DNA of 64,000 nt from DAHVFK01 sp035310985 (GTDB lineage: Bacteria; Pseudomonadota; Gammaproteobacteria; Burkholderiales; SG8-39). Below are positions 9,130 to 17,345 of this stretch, piece by piece (within the stretch, counting starts at the first letter, position 1; each line of letters starts with the position of its first letter). Made by a program: the position numbers and the translations under genes. The notes under the pieces were generated by a model that saw only the letters and a list, made by a program, of their open reading frames with translations, did no database searches and was not told where the DNA came from. The stretch spans positions 1 through 64,000 of the forward strand of contig DATGDH010000037.1 of NCBI GenBank assembly GCA_035310985.1, in the 5' to 3' direction.

Positions 9130-9215
9130 ATGCCCCTCCCTGTGGCGCGCAGATCATTCCACCTTGTCGGCGTGTTGTCCCTCTGCAGCGCAGCAAATCA
9201 AAATTACTTCTGAGC

Positions 9216-10103
9216 CTATCGAGATTCCTTGCTCTCGAAGAGCGTGCTGATCACCGGGTGGTAGCGCGCGCCGAGCCCATCATCGATCGCGCGGCGAAAC
9301 AGTTCCTCCACGCGCCGCGCGCCGACGGCGTCGACGCCGCCGTCCTTGGCCAGCTCGAGCGCGTACTCGAGGTCCTTGAGCGCGTACTCGACCGAGAACG
9401 CGCGCAGCGGAAAGTCCCCGGGGATGATCGCCTTCAGGCCGTGATTGCGCAGCGCGAAGCTGTCGGCCGAGCCCTTGGCGAGGGTCTCGAACAGAAGCCG
9501 CGCATCGACGCCCGCGCGCGCGGCGATCGCGCGCGCCTCCGAGAGCGCGGCGACTGTCTCGAACAGCACCATATTGTTCAGAATCTTCACCACCTGGCCG
9601 CTGCCGAGCGGCCCGCAGTGCGTGATCTCGGTGGCGAAGCACTCGAGCAGCGGCCGCACCCGCTCGAAGACTTTGGCCTCGCCGCCGACCATGACCGACA
9701 GCGTGCCCGCCTCCGCCGCGGCGCGCGTGCGCGCCACCGGCGCGTCGAGCCAGCTCGCGCCGCGCGAAGCGGCCTCGGCCGCGAGCGCGCGCGTCAGCCT
9801 GACCGGGGAAGTGCCGAGGTCGACGAAGATCCGCCCGGGGGCTGCGCTGTCCATGAGCCCCTGGCCGTGAAACAGCCGCTCGAGCACCTTGCCCGAAGGC
9901 ATCGAAACGAACACCACCTCGCTCGCCGCGGCCACCGCGGCCGCGCCGGCGAGCGCCTCGACTCCCTCCGCGGCGAGGCGCGCGAGCGGCGCCGGGTCGA
10001 TGTCGTAGGCGAGCACGCGCCGCTCGCATTTCGCCTTCAGATTCCTGCACATCGGCTCGCCCATCACGCCCAGGCCGATGAATCCCGCTGCGCCCTGTGT
10101 CAT
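9216..10103 (-). CDS. NAD(P)-dependent beta-hydroxyacid dehydrogenase (3-hydroxyisobutyrate dehydrogenase family)
   Basis: A 295-residue enzyme with the Rossmann motif GFIGLGVMGEPM at the N-terminus, the substrate-binding DAPVARTRAAAEAGTLSVMVGG segment, and the catalytic-lysine helix GSGQVVKILNNMV. Length and motif order match the family, which oxidises beta-hydroxyacids or reduces related semialdehydes. Exact substrate unknown. AAGGAG lies 5-6 bases upstream of the ATG. It is divergent from the metallo-beta-lactamase-fold gene. Confidence 0.87.
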   Translation of the reverse strand: MTQGAAGFIGLGVMGEPMCRNLKAKCERRVLAYDIDPAPLARLAAEGVEALAGAAAVAAASEVVFVSMPSGKVLERLFHGQGLMDSAAPGRIFVDLGTSPVRLTRALAAEAASRGASWLDAPVARTRAAAEAGTLSVMVGGEAKVFERVRPLLECFATEITHCGPLGSGQVVKILNNMVLFETVAALSEARAIAARAGVDARLLFETLAKGSADSFALRNHGLKAIIPGDFPLRAFSVEYALKDLEYALELAKDGGVDAVGARRVEELFRRAIDDGLGARYHPVISTLFESKESR

Positions 10104-10135
10104 CGCCTTCTCCTTTCGAGGCTATTCTTGCAAAC

Positions 10136-11140
10136 GTGCGCCCGATCTTCATCCCCGAGCTGGTAAACGGCCCGTTCGGCGATCCCTGCCTTTACCTCGA
10201 CTTCAAGTTCGAAGGCCGCGCGCTGCTGTTCGACCTGGGCGACATCGCGGCGCTCGCGCCGCGCAAGATCCTGCGCCTGACGGACGTGTTCGTGTCGCAC
10301 GCGCACATGGACCATTTCGTCGGCTTCGACCGCCTGCTGCGCGTATGCCTCGGGCGCGACACCGCGGTCCGGCTGTACGGCCCGCCGGGTTTCATCGAGC
10401 GCGTCGCGCACAAGCTCTCGGCCTACAGCTGGAACCTGGTGCACAACTACCCGACCGACTTCACGCTCGTCGTGCACGAGCTGGACGGCGAGCGGCTGCA
10501 CGCCGCACGCTTTCGCTGCCACGCGCGCTTCGTGCGCGAGCCGCTGCCCGAGCGCGCAGCTCCGGGCGGGGTGCTGCTGGACGAGGACGCGTTCCGCGTG
10601 CGCGCGGCGGCGCTCGACCACGACATCACCTGCCTCGCCTTCGCGTTCGAGGAGAAGACGCACGTAAACGTGTGGAAGAACCGGCTCGCCGAGATCGGGC
10701 TGCCGACCGGCCCGTGGCTGAACGAGCTGAAGCGCGCGGTCATGCAGGGCGCGCCCGACGACGCGCCGCAGCGCGCCTGGTGGCGCGACCGCGACGGGCT
10801 GCACGAGCGGAGCTTTCCCCTCGGTGAGCTCAAGGCGCGCGTACTCGAGCTGGTGCCGGGCGAAAAGCTGTGCTACGCGACCGACGTCGTCTACAGCGCC
10901 GAGAACGAGCGGCGCCTCGCGGCGCTCGCTGCCGACGCCGACCAGCTGTACATCGAATGCGTGTTCCTCGACGAGGACGCCGGCCACGCGGCGCGCAAGT
11001 TCCACCTTACCGCGCGCCAGGCCGGGCGCATCGCACGCGCGGCGCGCGCGCGCCTGGTGGTGCCGTTCCACTTCTCGCCGCGCTACGCCGAGCGCGAAGC
11101 CGAGCTGCGCGCCGAGCTCGAGCAGGCGCGCGGCGCCTAG
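10136..11140 (+). CDS. Metallo-beta-lactamase-fold protein, ribonuclease Z-like
   Basis: The HAHMDH motif (HxHxDH) is the di-metal site of the metallo-beta-lactamase fold, and the C-terminal VVPFHFSPRY gives a further His. RNase Z and similar nucleases share this arrangement. The open frame extends upstream to 10097, but that ATG lies inside the divergent gene. The GTG at 10136 gives the better start, with 334 residues. Role may be tRNA 3' processing or an unrelated hydrolase. Confidence 0.75.
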   Translation: MRPIFIPELVNGPFGDPCLYLDFKFEGRALLFDLGDIAALAPRKILRLTDVFVSHAHMDHFVGFDRLLRVCLGRDTAVRLYGPPGFIERVAHKLSAYSWNLVHNYPTDFTLVVHELDGERLHAARFRCHARFVREPLPERAAPGGVLLDEDAFRVRAAALDHDITCLAFAFEEKTHVNVWKNRLAEIGLPTGPWLNELKRAVMQGAPDDAPQRAWWRDRDGLHERSFPLGELKARVLELVPGEKLCYATDVVYSAENERRLAALAADADQLYIECVFLDEDAGHAARKFHLTARQAGRIARAARARLVVPFHFSPRYAEREAELRAELEQARGA

Positions 11141-11533
11141 CTACAGCCGCGGCTCGCCGGGGTGCGCGAAGGTCTTCTCGTGCACTTCCTGGCAGCGGAT
11201 GCAGCGCTCCGCGGTCGGATAGGCGCGCAGCCGCTCCAGCCCGATCTCGCCGCCGCAGTCGACGCAGTCGCCGTAGCTGCCGTCGTCCAGCCGTGCAAGC
11301 GCGGCGTCCAGCGCCCGGATCTCGCGCAGGTCGCGCGACACCTCGGCGTTGTCGAGGTCGGCGAGCAGGTCGGCGAGCGCCTCGTCGCCGAGATCGGTCA
11401 CCGGACCTGCCACGCCCGCGAAGCTTTCGTCGCGCGAGCGCGCCACGTCCTCGCGCAGCTCGCTCACGAGCTGCTCGCGCCGGGTGCGGACGAGCTTCCT
11501 GAACTCTTGTTTCTGCTTCTCGGTCAGTTCCAT
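11141..11533 (-). CDS. DksA/TraR-family zinc-finger protein
   Basis: A 130-residue protein with a coiled-coil N-terminal half and a C-terminal CxxC-x17-CxxC zinc finger (CVDCGG and CIRCQ). DksA binds in the RNA polymerase secondary channel and modulates transcription with ppGpp. This paralog lacks a clear DxxDxA tip motif, so it may be a specialised version. The ATG at 11533 was chosen over a TTG two codons upstream. A perfect FNR/ANR-type box lies about 83 bases upstream. Confidence 0.85.
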   Translation of the reverse strand: MELTEKQKQEFRKLVRTRREQLVSELREDVARSRDESFAGVAGPVTDLGDEALADLLADLDNAEVSRDLREIRALDAALARLDDGSYGDCVDCGGEIGLERLRAYPTAERCIRCQEVHEKTFAHPGEPRL

Positions 11534-11609
11534 ATGCAAGGCCCCTGTGCCGGATGACGGCCCGGCGATCGTCTATGGATCGAATCTAGCGGCCGAGGTT
11601 CCCCTCGGG

Positions 11610-11623
11610 TTGATCGAGATCAA
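11610..11623. promoter_or_regulatory. FNR/ANR-type box, perfect, in a divergent promoter region
   Basis: TTGATCGAGATCAA matches TTGAT-N4-ATCAA exactly. If centred at -41.5 it predicts a -10 element AATGAT (11646-11651) for the rightward lipoprotein operon and TAGATT (11588-11583) for the leftward DksA-like gene. Each has four of six consensus bases. Divergent control is inferred. Confidence 0.75.
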
Positions 11624-11690
11624 GACGGCTTGAGACCGCGAGGGAAATGATTAAGCCCATGGGAAGGCGAAAGACACGAGGAGAGACCTG

Positions 11691-12137
11691 ATGAATCGAC
11701 GTATCGTTTGCGGCCTGCTGATCGCCGCGCTCGCGGGCTGTGAAACGCCGCCGACCAAGGAGCAGATCGGAGCGGTTACCGGCGCGGTGGTTGGCGGCGC
11801 GATCGGCTCGCAGATCGGCGGCGGCAGGGGGACCACGGTGGCGATCATCGCCGGCACGCTCGCAGGGGCCTACCTCGGCAGCCGCATCGGCAAATCGATG
11901 GATGAGAAGGACCGCATGAAGGCGGCGCAGGCGCTCGAGACTGCGCCGACCGGCCAACCGACCAGTTGGCGTAACCCGGATACCGGCGCCGCCTACACCG
12001 TCACGCCGACGCGCACCTACCAGGAGGCGGGCGCGGCTTGCCGCGACTTCACCACGAAGGCGGTGATCGAGGGCAAGGAAGAGACGGTGAACGGAACCGC
12101 CTGCCGCCAGCCCGACGGCAGCTGGAAGACGAGCTGA
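11691..12137 (+). CDS. Glycine-zipper 2TM lipoprotein, 17-kDa-antigen type
   Basis: A 148-residue lipoprotein. The lipobox LAGC in the first 20 residues predicts lipidation at that Cys. An alanine/glycine-rich zipper follows (GAVTGAVVGGAIGSQIGGG and GTLAGAYLGSRIG), then a polar C-terminal domain with two Cys. The family sits in the outer membrane and is usually stress-linked. GAGGAGA precedes the ATG. It leads a rightward operon with three more genes downstream of the ANR-type box. Confidence 0.85.
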   Translation: MNRRIVCGLLIAALAGCETPPTKEQIGAVTGAVVGGAIGSQIGGGRGTTVAIIAGTLAGAYLGSRIGKSMDEKDRMKAAQALETAPTGQPTSWRNPDTGAAYTVTPTRTYQEAGAACRDFTTKAVIEGKEETVNGTACRQPDGSWKTS

Positions 12138-12138
12138 C

Positions 12139-12342
12139 ATGAAGAAGGCGAAGCGCAAGCGCCGCGCCGCGCGCAGCGGCGCGCCTGCGGCCGGTGCAGC
12201 CCCGGAGCGCGAGGCACCGCGCGCGCCGCGCGAGGCGAACTCGGTCGAGGATCCGCTCGAGGACTGGGAGGACGACGAGGACGAGCGCTGGCTGCGCGAG
12301 CGCGGCGGCACGGACATCGAGAAACCGGACGATCAAACCTAA
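12139..12342 (+). CDS. Small highly charged hypothetical protein
   Basis: This 67-residue protein has a Lys/Arg-rich first third (MKKAKRKRRAARSG) and an acidic second half (EDPLEDWEDDEDERW). It looks intrinsically disordered, with no membrane segment. It begins one base after the lipoprotein stop codon, so it is surely co-transcribed. No family recognised; coding status rests on position and codon pattern. Confidence 0.6.
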   Translation: MKKAKRKRRAARSGAPAAGAAPEREAPRAPREANSVEDPLEDWEDDEDERWLRERGGTDIEKPDDQT

Positions 12343-12356
12343 ACAAGGAGCAGCTC

Positions 12357-12587
12357 ATGCCGCGCAACATCCCGCGAGTCGGATCCCCGGACCCCGAGCG
12401 CAAGAACTCGCCGATCCTCGACGAGGAAGACGAGGAGATTGATCCGGAACTCGAGCTCGAAACCGGCGTGTGCTACTTCAACGACGTCGCCTATCCGCTC
12501 GGCAGCTACGTGCTGAGCGGCAGCGAGCTGCTGCACTGCGAGGAGCGCGGCGTGTGGGTGCGCAAGGGAGAGATCCGGCCGGAGTAG
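12357..12587 (+). CDS. Small acidic hypothetical protein
   Basis: This 76-residue protein has a very acidic stretch DEEDEEIDPELELE. A compact C-terminal part follows (GVCYFNDVAYPLGSYVLSG, then HCEERGVWVRKGE) that looks like a small beta-rich domain with two Cys. AAGGAGCAGCTC lies directly before the ATG. It is the third gene of the ANR-linked operon, and its end overlaps the likely start of the next gene. Confidence 0.65.
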   Translation: MPRNIPRVGSPDPERKNSPILDEEDEEIDPELELETGVCYFNDVAYPLGSYVLSGSELLHCEERGVWVRKGEIRPE

Positions 12588-13651
12588 CGGCGGCAGGCTG
12601 GCGCCTGTACCAGCAGCTGGATGAAGCGCGCCGTATCCAGGGCAGAATTCTCGACGCGCTCGGCTTCGGGCCCGCGGAGACGCCGTCTCGGGAGGTGCTG
12701 CGCGCGCCCGGCCTGACGCTGAAAGCGTACTGCGAGCCCTCGCGGCCCGGGCCGGCGCTGCTGCTCGTGCCGGCACCGATCAAGCGCGCCTACATCTGGG
12801 ACCTCGCGCCCGGCGCGAGCGCGGTCGAGCAGTGCCTGCGGCACGGCGCACGCCCCTATCTCGCGCAGTGGGAAGAACCGGCCGAGGGCTTCGGCCTGGC
12901 CGATTACGGCGAGCGCCTGCTGCTCGCCTGCGCCGACGCGATCCGCGCGGAAACCGGCGAAGACAGAATTTTTCTCTTCGCCCACTCGCTCGGCGGACTG
13001 TTCGCCGCGCTGTTCGCCGCTCTGCACCCCGCGCGCGTCGCCGGGCTCGTCCTGCTCGCGGCCCCGCTGCATTTCGATTTCTCGCCGCAGGCCGGCGCGC
13101 TCGGGCCCGTGATGGCCGCGCTCGCGCGCTCGCGGCTGCTCGACTCGGCGCCGGGCAACGTGCCCGGCTCGTTCCTGAGCGCCGCCAGCTTCCTCGCCTC
13201 GCCCGCCGCCTTCGGCGCCGACCGGCTCGCCGACTGGCTGCGCAGCTGGCCGGACCCGCATGCGCTCGGCAATCACCTGCGCGTTGAGCGCTGGACGCTC
13301 GACGAGCAGCCGATCGCGCGCCGCCTCGCGCACGAGCTATTGGCGCAGCTCTACGGCGCGGACGCGTTCCTGCGCGGCACGCTCGCAGTGGGCGCGGGCA
13401 GCGCCGCGGCGCGCGAGGTGGTCGCACCGCTGCTCGCCGTCGCCGACCGCCATTGCCCGATCGTCCCTCCGCAGGCCGTGCTGCCTTTCACCGAGGCTGC
13501 CGGCGCCGCGGACAAGACGCTGCTCTGGTACGAGGGCGATACCGGCGTGGCGCTGCGCCACCTCGGACCGCTCATCGGCGCGGGCGCGCTGCGCGAGCTC
13601 TGGCCGCAGATCCTGCTCTGGGTGCGCGAACGCGCCGGCCGGCGGCCTTAG
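12554..13651 (+). CDS. Alpha/beta-hydrolase related to PHA synthases/depolymerases
   Basis: About 365 residues from a GTG preceded by GAGGAG at 8 bases, overlapping the previous gene by 34 bases. FAHSLGG is the nucleophile elbow, here with Ser rather than the Cys of true PHA synthases. Phrases such as LLLVPAPIKRAYIWDLAPG and ARPYLAQWEEP resemble the N-terminal part of PhaC-type proteins. It could be a PHA hydrolase, esterase or acyltransferase. A genuine PhaC with Cys is encoded at 59404-61140. The longer ORF back to 12470 lies in a shadow frame and was trimmed. Confidence 0.72.
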   Translation: MGAQGRDPAGVAAAGWRLYQQLDEARRIQGRILDALGFGPAETPSREVLRAPGLTLKAYCEPSRPGPALLLVPAPIKRAYIWDLAPGASAVEQCLRHGARPYLAQWEEPAEGFGLADYGERLLLACADAIRAETGEDRIFLFAHSLGGLFAALFAALHPARVAGLVLLAAPLHFDFSPQAGALGPVMAALARSRLLDSAPGNVPGSFLSAASFLASPAAFGADRLADWLRSWPDPHALGNHLRVERWTLDEQPIARRLAHELLAQLYGADAFLRGTLAVGAGSAAAREVVAPLLAVADRHCPIVPPQAVLPFTEAAGAADKTLLWYEGDTGVALRHLGPLIGAGALRELWPQILLWVRERAGRRP

Positions 13652-14088
13652 CCGCGCACCAGCAGCACGGGCGCGCGGGCGATGCGCACGAGCGACTCGG
13701 CCACGCTCCCGAGGAACAGGCGGCTCATTCCGCGACGGCCGTGAGTGCCGATTACGATCAGCTCGGCGCGCCACGCTTCGGCGTCCCGTGCGATCTCTTC
13801 GGCGATGCGTCGACCGCGCTCCTCCAGCTCGAGGAGCTTCGTTTCGCACGCAACGCCCGCCTTCTCGGCCATGTCGCTCGCGTCGGAGAGCATCTGCTCT
13901 CCGCCGACGCGCAGCGCGTCTTCGTAGGCGGCAAAGCCGCTCGGGGTGTCGGTGGAGAAGGTCACGAGGTCGAGCACGTGGAGAACGCGCAGAGCCGACT
14001 TCCCATCCTTCGCCAGTTGGAGCGCTTCGCGAAGCGCGCGCTTGGATGTGTCGCTACCGTCGACGGCAACGAGGATGCGCTTGTACAT
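13648..14088 (-). CDS. Universal stress protein, UspA family
   Basis: A 146-residue single-domain Usp. MYKRILVAVDGSDTSKRAL is the standard N-terminal strand, and GTHGRRGMSRLFLGS gives the ATP-binding pattern G-2X-G-9X-G-S. GAGGAGG lies upstream. An ANR-type box is centred about 57 bases before the start, with AATGAT at the expected -10 position. In other proteobacteria Usp genes are common ANR/FNR targets during oxygen limitation. Its 3' end overlaps the hydrolase gene convergently. Confidence 0.9.
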   Translation of the reverse strand: MYKRILVAVDGSDTSKRALREALQLAKDGKSALRVLHVLDLVTFSTDTPSGFAAYEDALRVGGEQMLSDASDMAEKAGVACETKLLELEERGRRIAEEIARDAEAWRAELIVIGTHGRRGMSRLFLGSVAESLVRIARAPVLLVRG

Positions 14089-14138
14089 ATGGCATCGGCC
14101 TCCTCGGGCGATCATTGCCCGGCGCCGTGCGTGCCCCT

Positions 14139-14152
14139 TTGACCGAGATCAA
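14139..14152. promoter_or_regulatory. FNR/ANR-type box between the usp and HNH-like genes
   Basis: TTGACCGAGATCAA has one mismatch to TTGAT-N4-ATCAA. Centred at -41.5 it puts a -10 AATGAT (14116-14111) in front of the Usp gene with a roughly 16-base leader. A weaker CAATGAC lies near the -10 position of the rightward gene. Confidence 0.7.
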
Positions 14153-14199
14153 GGGCGCCTCGTCCCGCTGTGGCGCAATGACTCTCCGGAAGGCGGACC

Positions 14200-14520
14200 A
14201 TGAAGTGGACCGAGGAACTCGTCAACGCAGTGTGGCAGCACGGCCGCGTCATGCCTGAGGCGGACCCGGCGACCTGGCGTCAGGACGCCTGCGGCGCATG
14301 GATTAGGCGCGAGCAATACGGGCAGGAGCACGCGGATTTCGGCTGGAAGATTGAACGGATCGCCGCCGACGGGCCGCCGAGCGTCGAGAGCCTGCGGCCA
14401 TTCCATTGCAGCAATCGCTACGCCATCGCGATCGGTGCACCGCACTGCCGCATGACCTCGGACCGGAGGGACGTTCCCGCGGTCGAGTACGTCTACCCGC
14501 CGCGTAATCGCAGTCTCTGA
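14200..14520 (+). CDS. HNH-like-fold hypothetical protein lacking the catalytic His
   Basis: This 106-residue protein follows the layout of short HNH-like proteins: DPATWRQDACGAWIRREQYG, then FGWKIERI, then SLRPFHCSNR. In the related proteins I recall, the second block reads GWEIDH and the third NLRP.QW.NN. Here the Asp-His pair is replaced by Glu-Arg, so nuclease activity looks lost. Upstream GGAAGG provides a ribosome site and the ANR-type box lies about 50 bases before the start. A DNA- or RNA-binding role is a guess. Confidence 0.65.
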   Translation: MKWTEELVNAVWQHGRVMPEADPATWRQDACGAWIRREQYGQEHADFGWKIERIAADGPPSVESLRPFHCSNRYAIAIGAPHCRMTSDRRDVPAVEYVYPPRNRSL

Positions 14521-14537
14521 TTCGCGCGCGCGGCTGG

Positions 14538-14801
14538 CTAGCGCCTCTTCGCGCAAGCCTCAAGGTGAGGACGCCAGGCCGCGAGAATCTCCTTTCTGAG
14601 ACGCGGATCGTCCAGGCTCGCGCCGAGCTTCGCAGGATCGACCGGCAACGAAACTACCTGCCAGGCATCTCCGGCCGCGCACTCCACGGAGACGAGCCAG
14701 CCGCTCTCCTTCGCCTCGACCGTGAACACGTAGGATCCCAGCCCGAGCTCTTCGAGAATGCGGCCAGTCGCCGCGCGTGCTGCGCGAATCTCGGGTGTCA
14801 C
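14538..14801 (-). CDS. Hypothetical protein, gas-vesicle GvpO-like pattern uncertain
   Basis: An 87-residue soluble protein starting at GTG. An N-terminal helix (RAARAATGRILEELGL) is followed by strands (YVFTVEAKESGWLVSVEC, AWQVVSLPVDPAKL) and a C-terminal helix. The helix-strand pattern is faintly like GvpO, but I would not name it. It lies 50 bases downstream of hsp20 on the same strand, so it is probably the second gene of that transcript. Confidence 0.5.
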   Translation of the reverse strand: MTPEIRAARAATGRILEELGLGSYVFTVEAKESGWLVSVECAAGDAWQVVSLPVDPAKLGASLDDPRLRKEILAAWRPHLEACAKRR

Positions 14802-14851
14802 GGTGCGGGCAGACCGAGAGGATCCCTGAGCCCGGCCGCCTATGGAGCGGA

Positions 14852-15343
14852 TCAGTCGACCTTGATCGTGCGCCGCTTGGCCTTCTCGAGTTTGGGCAGG
14901 GTGAGCTCGAGCACGCCGTCCTTGAGCGCAGCCTTGGCCTTGGACTCGTCCACGTCCGCGGGCAGCGACACCATGCGCGAGAACGAGCCGCGCGAGATCT
15001 CGGCGCGGTAGTAGTCGCCCTTCTCTTCCTTTTCTTCCTTCTTCGTCTCGCCCTTGATGGTGACCATGTTGCCCGAGATCGAGATCTCGATGTCCTCCTT
15101 CTTGACCGAGGGCACCTCGGCGCGCACCACGACCTCCTCGTCGCGGTCGATCACGTCGACCTTCGGCATCGTCATCTCGAATTCCGGGAACGCGAGCCAG
15201 TCGCGCCGGAACGGTCGCATCCAGCCGCGCCCGAGAAACTCGTCGAACATGCGGTCGAAACCTTCGAACGGGCTCAGCATACGACCCGGAGCCTTCTGGA
15301 GTTCGCCTTTCTTGACCGTCACTTCCTTGCCAGCTTCAGCCAT
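14852..15343 (-). CDS. Small heat-shock protein Hsp20 family
   Basis: A 163-residue protein. The alpha-crystallin domain runs from about residue 60 (MPKVDVIDRDEEVVVRAEVPSVKKEDI) through the GVLELTLPK motif (usually GVLxxxxPK) near the C-terminus. It is an ATP-independent holdase chaperone. The ATG at 15343 has a perfect AAGGAGG at 6 bases; the reading frame open further upstream is not used. Two ANR-type boxes sit in the region shared with the divergent dnaK, suggesting oxygen control as well as, or instead of, heat control. Confidence 0.92.
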   Translation of the reverse strand: MAEAGKEVTVKKGELQKAPGRMLSPFEGFDRMFDEFLGRGWMRPFRRDWLAFPEFEMTMPKVDVIDRDEEVVVRAEVPSVKKEDIEISISGNMVTIKGETKKEEKEEKGDYYRAEISRGSFSRMVSLPADVDESKAKAALKDGVLELTLPKLEKAKRRTIKVD

Positions 15344-15432
15344 GATTCGCCTCCTTGCAATGTCACGATCAATCGCCTGCCGGAGCACTTCCGGCGTCGG
15401 TCCGAATGATCGCGCGGGGCGAAAGAGCGGTA

Positions 15433-15464
15433 TTGATTTAGCTCAAGGATTTGATTTCCATCAA
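15433..15464. promoter_or_regulatory. Tandem FNR/ANR-type boxes in the hsp20-dnaK divergent region
   Basis: Box 1 at 15433-15446 is TTGATTTAGCTCAA (one mismatch). Box 2 at 15451-15464 is TTGATTTCCATCAA (perfect). Their centres are 18 bases apart, close to two helical turns, so two dimers could bind side by side. A TTAACT hexamer at 15485-15490 is a possible -10 for dnaK. I see no CIRCE or sigma-32 consensus. Confidence 0.7.
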
Positions 15465-15523
15465 CCACCGCTCGCGGCAGGGGTTTAACTTGCTGAACAC
15501 CGACACCCGCGCGAGAGGCGAAC

Positions 15524-17344
15524 ATGGCCATCATCGGTATCGATCTGGGGACTTCCAACTCGGCCGCCGCCGTCCTGCGAGGCGGGCGGCCGGTGCTGAT
15601 CCCGAGCGCCGAGGGCATAAGCCTCGGCGGCAAGGCCTTCCCCAGCTACGTCGCGCTGACGGTCGACGGAACGATGCTGATCGGCGAGCCGGCGCGGCGC
15701 CAGGCCGCCGCCAATCCGGAGGGCACGGCGACCGCGTTCAAGCGCCTGATGGGCACGCGCCGGAAAGTGCGCCTGCGCGACAAAGAGTTCACGCCCGAGC
15801 AGCTGTCGGGCTTCCTACTGCAGAAGATCAAGCGCGATGCGGAGGCCTTCCTCGGCGAGCCGGTGAAGGACGCCGTGGTCACGGTGCCGGCCTACTTCGA
15901 CGACAACCAGCGCTCGGCGACCAAGGACGCCGCGGCGATTGCCGGCCTGAACGTGCTGCGCCTGGTGAACGAGCCCACCGCCGCCTCGCTTGCATACGGC
16001 CTGGACCGGCTGCAGCAGGAGCTGCGCATCGCGGTGGTCGATTTCGGCGGCGGGACGCTCGACGTCACCATCATGGATTTCGGCAAAGGCGTATTCGAGG
16101 TGAAGGCGACGAGCGGCGACACGCAGCTCGGCGGCACGGACATGAACAATGTGCTGTTCGACGAGCTGGCCGAGCGTTTCCGTCGCCAGTCGGGCGTCGA
16201 TGTCAAGGCCGACCCCAGGGCGCGCGCACGGCTGGTCGAGGCGGCCGAGATCGCCAAGATCGAGCTCTCGGCGAGCACCACCGCGCACCTGAGCCTGCCA
16301 TTCATCGGCATGGCGGGCGGGCAGGCGCAGCACCTCGACATGGACCTGACGCGCGCCGATCTCGAGCGCATCGTGCGGCCGGTGATCGAGCGCTGCCGCG
16401 GGCCGGTCGAGCAGGCGCTGCGCGACGCCGGCATCGCGCCGCGCGACATCGACCGGCTCGTGTTCGTCGGCGGGCCCACGCGCATGCCTTCGGTGCGCGC
16501 CTTCTTCGAGGACTTGTTCGCGCGCAAGGCCGAGATGGGCGTCGATCCGATGGAGTGCGTCGCCGCGGGCGCCGCGCTGCAGGCCGGCGTGCTCGCCGGC
16601 GAGGTGAAGGACATCGTGCTGGTCGACGTTACGCCGCTCACGCTCGGCGTCGAGACGCTGGGCGGCGTCGCCACGCCGCTCATCTCGCGCAACACCCCGA
16701 TCCCAGTGAAGAAGACCGAGACCTTCACCACCGCGGCCGACATGCAGACCAGCGTCACGGTGCACGTCTACCAGGGCGAGCGGCCGATGGCGGCAGACAA
16801 CACGAGCCTCGGCCAGTTCAACCTCGACGGCCTCGCGCCCGCGGCGCGCGGTGTGCCGAAGATAGAGGTCACGTTCGATATCGACTCGAACGGCATCCTG
16901 AACGCCGCCGCGCGCGACATCGTCACCGGGCGCTCGCAGTCGATACGCATCACCGGCTCGACGCGTCTACCCGAGGACGTGAAGAAGCGCATGATCGACG
17001 AGGCCGAGCGCTACGCGGCGGAAGACAAGAAGCGGCGCGAGGACGCCGAGGCGCTGAACGCCGCCGACAGCCTGTGCTATCAGGCCGAGAAGACCGTCGC
17101 CGAATTCGGCGACAAGCTGACCGACGAGCTGAAGGACCGCATCGAGAACGCGCGGCGCGAGGTGCGTGAGGCGATCGGCAGGCACGATGCCCGGCTCGCG
17201 AAGGACAAGAGCGCCGCGCTCGAGAAGGTTCTGAAGGAAGCGGGCGCCGTCATCTACGCGCAGACGCCGGAGGCAGGCCCCTATAAGGAGGTCGTCGTCC
17301 CGGGCAAGAAGGTCGTCGACGCGGAGTTCAAGGAGGCGCGCTAG
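15524..17344 (+). CDS. dnaK: Hsp70 chaperone DnaK, second-copy-like
   Basis: This 606-residue Hsp70 has the ATPase signatures IGIDLGTSNS, VVDFGGGTLDVTI and VFVGGPTRMPSVR. The substrate-binding domain contains TPLTLGVETLGG. It is about 30 residues shorter than housekeeping DnaK, mostly in the C-terminal lid, but keeps a VDAEFKEAR tail. dnaJ follows immediately, while no grpE is nearby, so this looks like an accessory stress DnaK-DnaJ pair. Folding of proteins under low oxygen is inferred from the boxes upstream. Confidence 0.93.
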   Translation: MAIIGIDLGTSNSAAAVLRGGRPVLIPSAEGISLGGKAFPSYVALTVDGTMLIGEPARRQAAANPEGTATAFKRLMGTRRKVRLRDKEFTPEQLSGFLLQKIKRDAEAFLGEPVKDAVVTVPAYFDDNQRSATKDAAAIAGLNVLRLVNEPTAASLAYGLDRLQQELRIAVVDFGGGTLDVTIMDFGKGVFEVKATSGDTQLGGTDMNNVLFDELAERFRRQSGVDVKADPRARARLVEAAEIAKIELSASTTAHLSLPFIGMAGGQAQHLDMDLTRADLERIVRPVIERCRGPVEQALRDAGIAPRDIDRLVFVGGPTRMPSVRAFFEDLFARKAEMGVDPMECVAAGAALQAGVLAGEVKDIVLVDVTPLTLGVETLGGVATPLISRNTPIPVKKTETFTTAADMQTSVTVHVYQGERPMAADNTSLGQFNLDGLAPAARGVPKIEVTFDIDSNGILNAAARDIVTGRSQSIRITGSTRLPEDVKKRMIDEAERYAAEDKKRREDAEALNAADSLCYQAEKTVAEFGDKLTDELKDRIENARREVREAIGRHDARLAKDKSAALEKVLKEAGAVIYAQTPEAGPYKEVVVPGKKVVDAEFKEAR

Positions 17345-17345
17345 C

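Noticed and set aside
7753..9213. 486-residue ORF on the plus strand opposite the YeiH-type gene
   Set aside because: Low-complexity Arg/Asp/His-rich translation antisense to a clear membrane protein; no ribosome site.
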